Shown one piece after another: positions 62,763-64,000 of a stretch of DNA of 64,000 nt (position 1 is its first letter; each line of letters opens with the position of its first letter). Location: contig CAWBCW010000026.1 in NCBI GenBank assembly GCA_963787345.1, positions 434,001-498,000 of the forward strand. The letters run 5' to 3'. Under the pieces are notes generated by a model that was given only the letters and a program-made list of their open reading frames with translations, was not told where the DNA came from and did no database searches. A program made the translations under genes and the position numbers. This stretch comes from Bacillus_BD sp963787345 (lineage in GTDB: Bacteria > Bacillota > Bacilli > Bacillales > Cytobacillaceae).

Positions 62763-63993
62763 CGCTGTCCTTTTCTAAAGATTTAACAGGATCAAAATCG
62801 ACAAGCACTGGGTTAAAGTCTTCTTTCCATGGAAGTCCCCATTTATTCAACGCTTCCATGAATGGATCTGGATCAAATTCTTCAATATTAAATACGCCTG
62901 GCTGATTCCATTTTCCAGTCATTAGCATCATTGCACCAATCATTGCAGGAACACCAGTTGTGTAAGAGATGGCTTGCGAACCAACTTCTTTATAGCATTC
63001 TTGATGGTCACAAATATTATAAACATAATAAGTTTTGTCTTTGCCGTCCTTTTTTCCCTGGAAAATACAACCAATGTTTGTTTTTCCAACTGTACGTGGT
63101 CCAAGTGAAGATGGATCTGGTAATACAGCCTTTAAGAATTGAAGTGGGATGATTTGTTTTCCTTCAAATTCGATTGGCACTATGCTAGTCATTCCTACAT
63201 TCTCAAGGCATTTTAGGTGAGTCATGTAACTTTGTCCAAATGTCATGAAGAAACGGATGCGCTTAAGTCCAGGGATATTTTTTACAAGAGATTCTAGTTC
63301 TTCGTGGTACAGTAAATACATGTCTTTCTCGCCAACTTCAGGAAAGTTATAAACGCGTTTGATTTCCATTGGTTCCGTTTCGATCCATTTCCCATTTTCC
63401 CAATATCTCCCTTTAGCGGAAACTTCACGGATATTGATTTCTGGATTGAAATTCGTGGCAAACGGATAGCCATGATCCCCTGCATTACAGTCAAGAATAT
63501 CAATGGATTCAATTTCATCAAAATAATGTTTGAGGGCATAAGCAGAGAATACACCTGTTACACCAGGGTCGAATCCGCTTCCTAAGAGAGCCGTAATACC
63601 TGCCTTTTTAAAACGTTCGTGATATTCCCACTGCCATTTGTATTCAAATTTTGCTGTATCCTCCGGCTCATAGTTTGCCGTATCCAAATAATTGGTCTTT
63701 GTTGCTAGGCAAGCATCCATGATGGTTAAGTCCTGGTATGGTAAAGCTAAGTTCATTACGATATCTGGCTTTACTTCTTCTATTAAAGCGACCAACTCGT
63801 CCACATTATTCGCATCAACCTGAGCAGTTGTAATTTTTGTTTTGCCACCATCTAATTTGGATTTTAATTGATCACATTTTGACTTTGTACGACTTGCGAT
63901 ACAAATCTCTTCAAATATACCACTGTTTTGGCAACATTTATGGATGGCCACCGATGCTACTCCACCACAACCGATAATAAGTGCTTTTCCCAT
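62755..63993 (-). CDS. Carboxynorspermidine/carboxyspermidine synthase (saccharopine dehydrogenase family)
   Basis: A 412-residue NADPH-dependent enzyme of the saccharopine dehydrogenase family. The N-terminus MGKALIIGCGGVASVAIHKC is the nucleotide-binding fold; ASRTKSKCDQL, ALPYQDLTIMDACLATKTNYLDTANYE and LLGSGFDPGVTGVFSAYA are typical of the carboxy(nor)spermidine dehydrogenase group. It condenses aspartate semialdehyde with a diamine (putrescine or diaminopropane). Pairing with nspC supports this over lysine metabolism. The start lies seven bases from the window edge, so its ribosome binding site is not seen. Confidence 0.9.
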   Translation of the reverse strand: MGKALIIGCGGVASVAIHKCCQNSGIFEEICIASRTKSKCDQLKSKLDGGKTKITTAQVDANNVDELVALIEEVKPDIVMNLALPYQDLTIMDACLATKTNYLDTANYEPEDTAKFEYKWQWEYHERFKKAGITALLGSGFDPGVTGVFSAYALKHYFDEIESIDILDCNAGDHGYPFATNFNPEINIREVSAKGRYWENGKWIETEPMEIKRVYNFPEVGEKDMYLLYHEELESLVKNIPGLKRIRFFMTFGQSYMTHLKCLENVGMTSIVPIEFEGKQIIPLQFLKAVLPDPSSLGPRTVGKTNIGCIFQGKKDGKDKTYYVYNICDHQECYKEVGSQAISYTTGVPAMIGAMMLMTGKWNQPGVFNIEEFDPDPFMEALNKWGLPWKEDFNPVLVDFDPVKSLEKDSDG

Positions 63994-64000
63994 GTTAATC

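Overview
The window is chromosomal DNA of a low-GC Gram-positive bacterium of the Bacillaceae. The evidence is gene order. From the left edge it follows the Bacillus subtilis order pbuG - yebG - purE...purD - yerA - yerB - yerC - pcrB - pcrA - ligA - yerH(camS) - opuE/gatCAB - dgkB - yefA(rlmCD). Ribosome binding sites, PurR boxes and riboswitches are of Bacillus type. I do not name a species. No tRNA or rRNA gene is visible.

Positions 1-9000 hold the purine block. They contain the tail of the purine permease PbuG, the small NETI-motif protein YebG, two PurBoxes with a sigma-A-like promoter, a guanine-class purine riboswitch with a terminator, and then purE, purK, purF, purM, purN, purH and purD. 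The usual purB, purC, purS, purQ and purL are missing between purK and purF. In their place is a 28-codon in-frame chimera whose start looks like PurS and whose end looks like PurL.

Positions 9000-36600 are mostly housekeeping: YerA/YerB/YerC, heptaprenylglyceryl phosphate synthase, PcrA helicase, NAD+ DNA ligase, a frameshifted camS, the glyoxylate shunt pair aceB-aceA, gatCAB, a proline symporter, PlsY, a CNNM/HlyC transporter, DgkB, a lipoprotein and RlmCD. A two-gene insert (GIY-YIG protein and a DUF2087 regulator) lies between yerC and pcrB.

Positions 36600-49600 are an accessory, decaying region just downstream of rlmCD. It begins with a c-di-GMP-I riboswitch in front of a wrecked chemotaxis receptor and a SwrA-like protein. 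The core (39.4-49.1 kb) is a Crp/Fnr-type regulator, a thioredoxin reductase-like flavoprotein lacking the usual NADPH motif, a thioredoxin, two diverged copies of an aryl-sulfate sulfotransferase gene, a YeiH-type (UPF0324) membrane protein and an MFS transporter. Sites of the form TGTGA-N6-TAACA or TCACA lie upstream of the regulator, the second sulfotransferase copy and the transporter, which suggests one regulon. Both sulfotransferase copies, yeiH and the transporter carry frameshifts or stops, so the system is degrading or the assembly is poor here. Transposase scraps and a shared end motif lie at the borders.

Positions 49600-64000 are mixed: an acyl-CoA thioesterase, a Dus-family protein, a phage-type small protein, a PP2C-like protein, galE plus a glycosyltransferase, a SelW/Rdx-family gene with an in-frame TGA exactly at the CxxU position, a UvrA paralogue, remnants of a sugar ABC permease beside a UgpC/MsmX ATPase, and a carboxynorspermidine synthase/decarboxylase pair. 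Four related long hairpins (GGTCAGTCCCC type) are scattered through 55.6-61.5 kb.

All calls come from reading sequence and from remembered family features; no database search or folding program was run.
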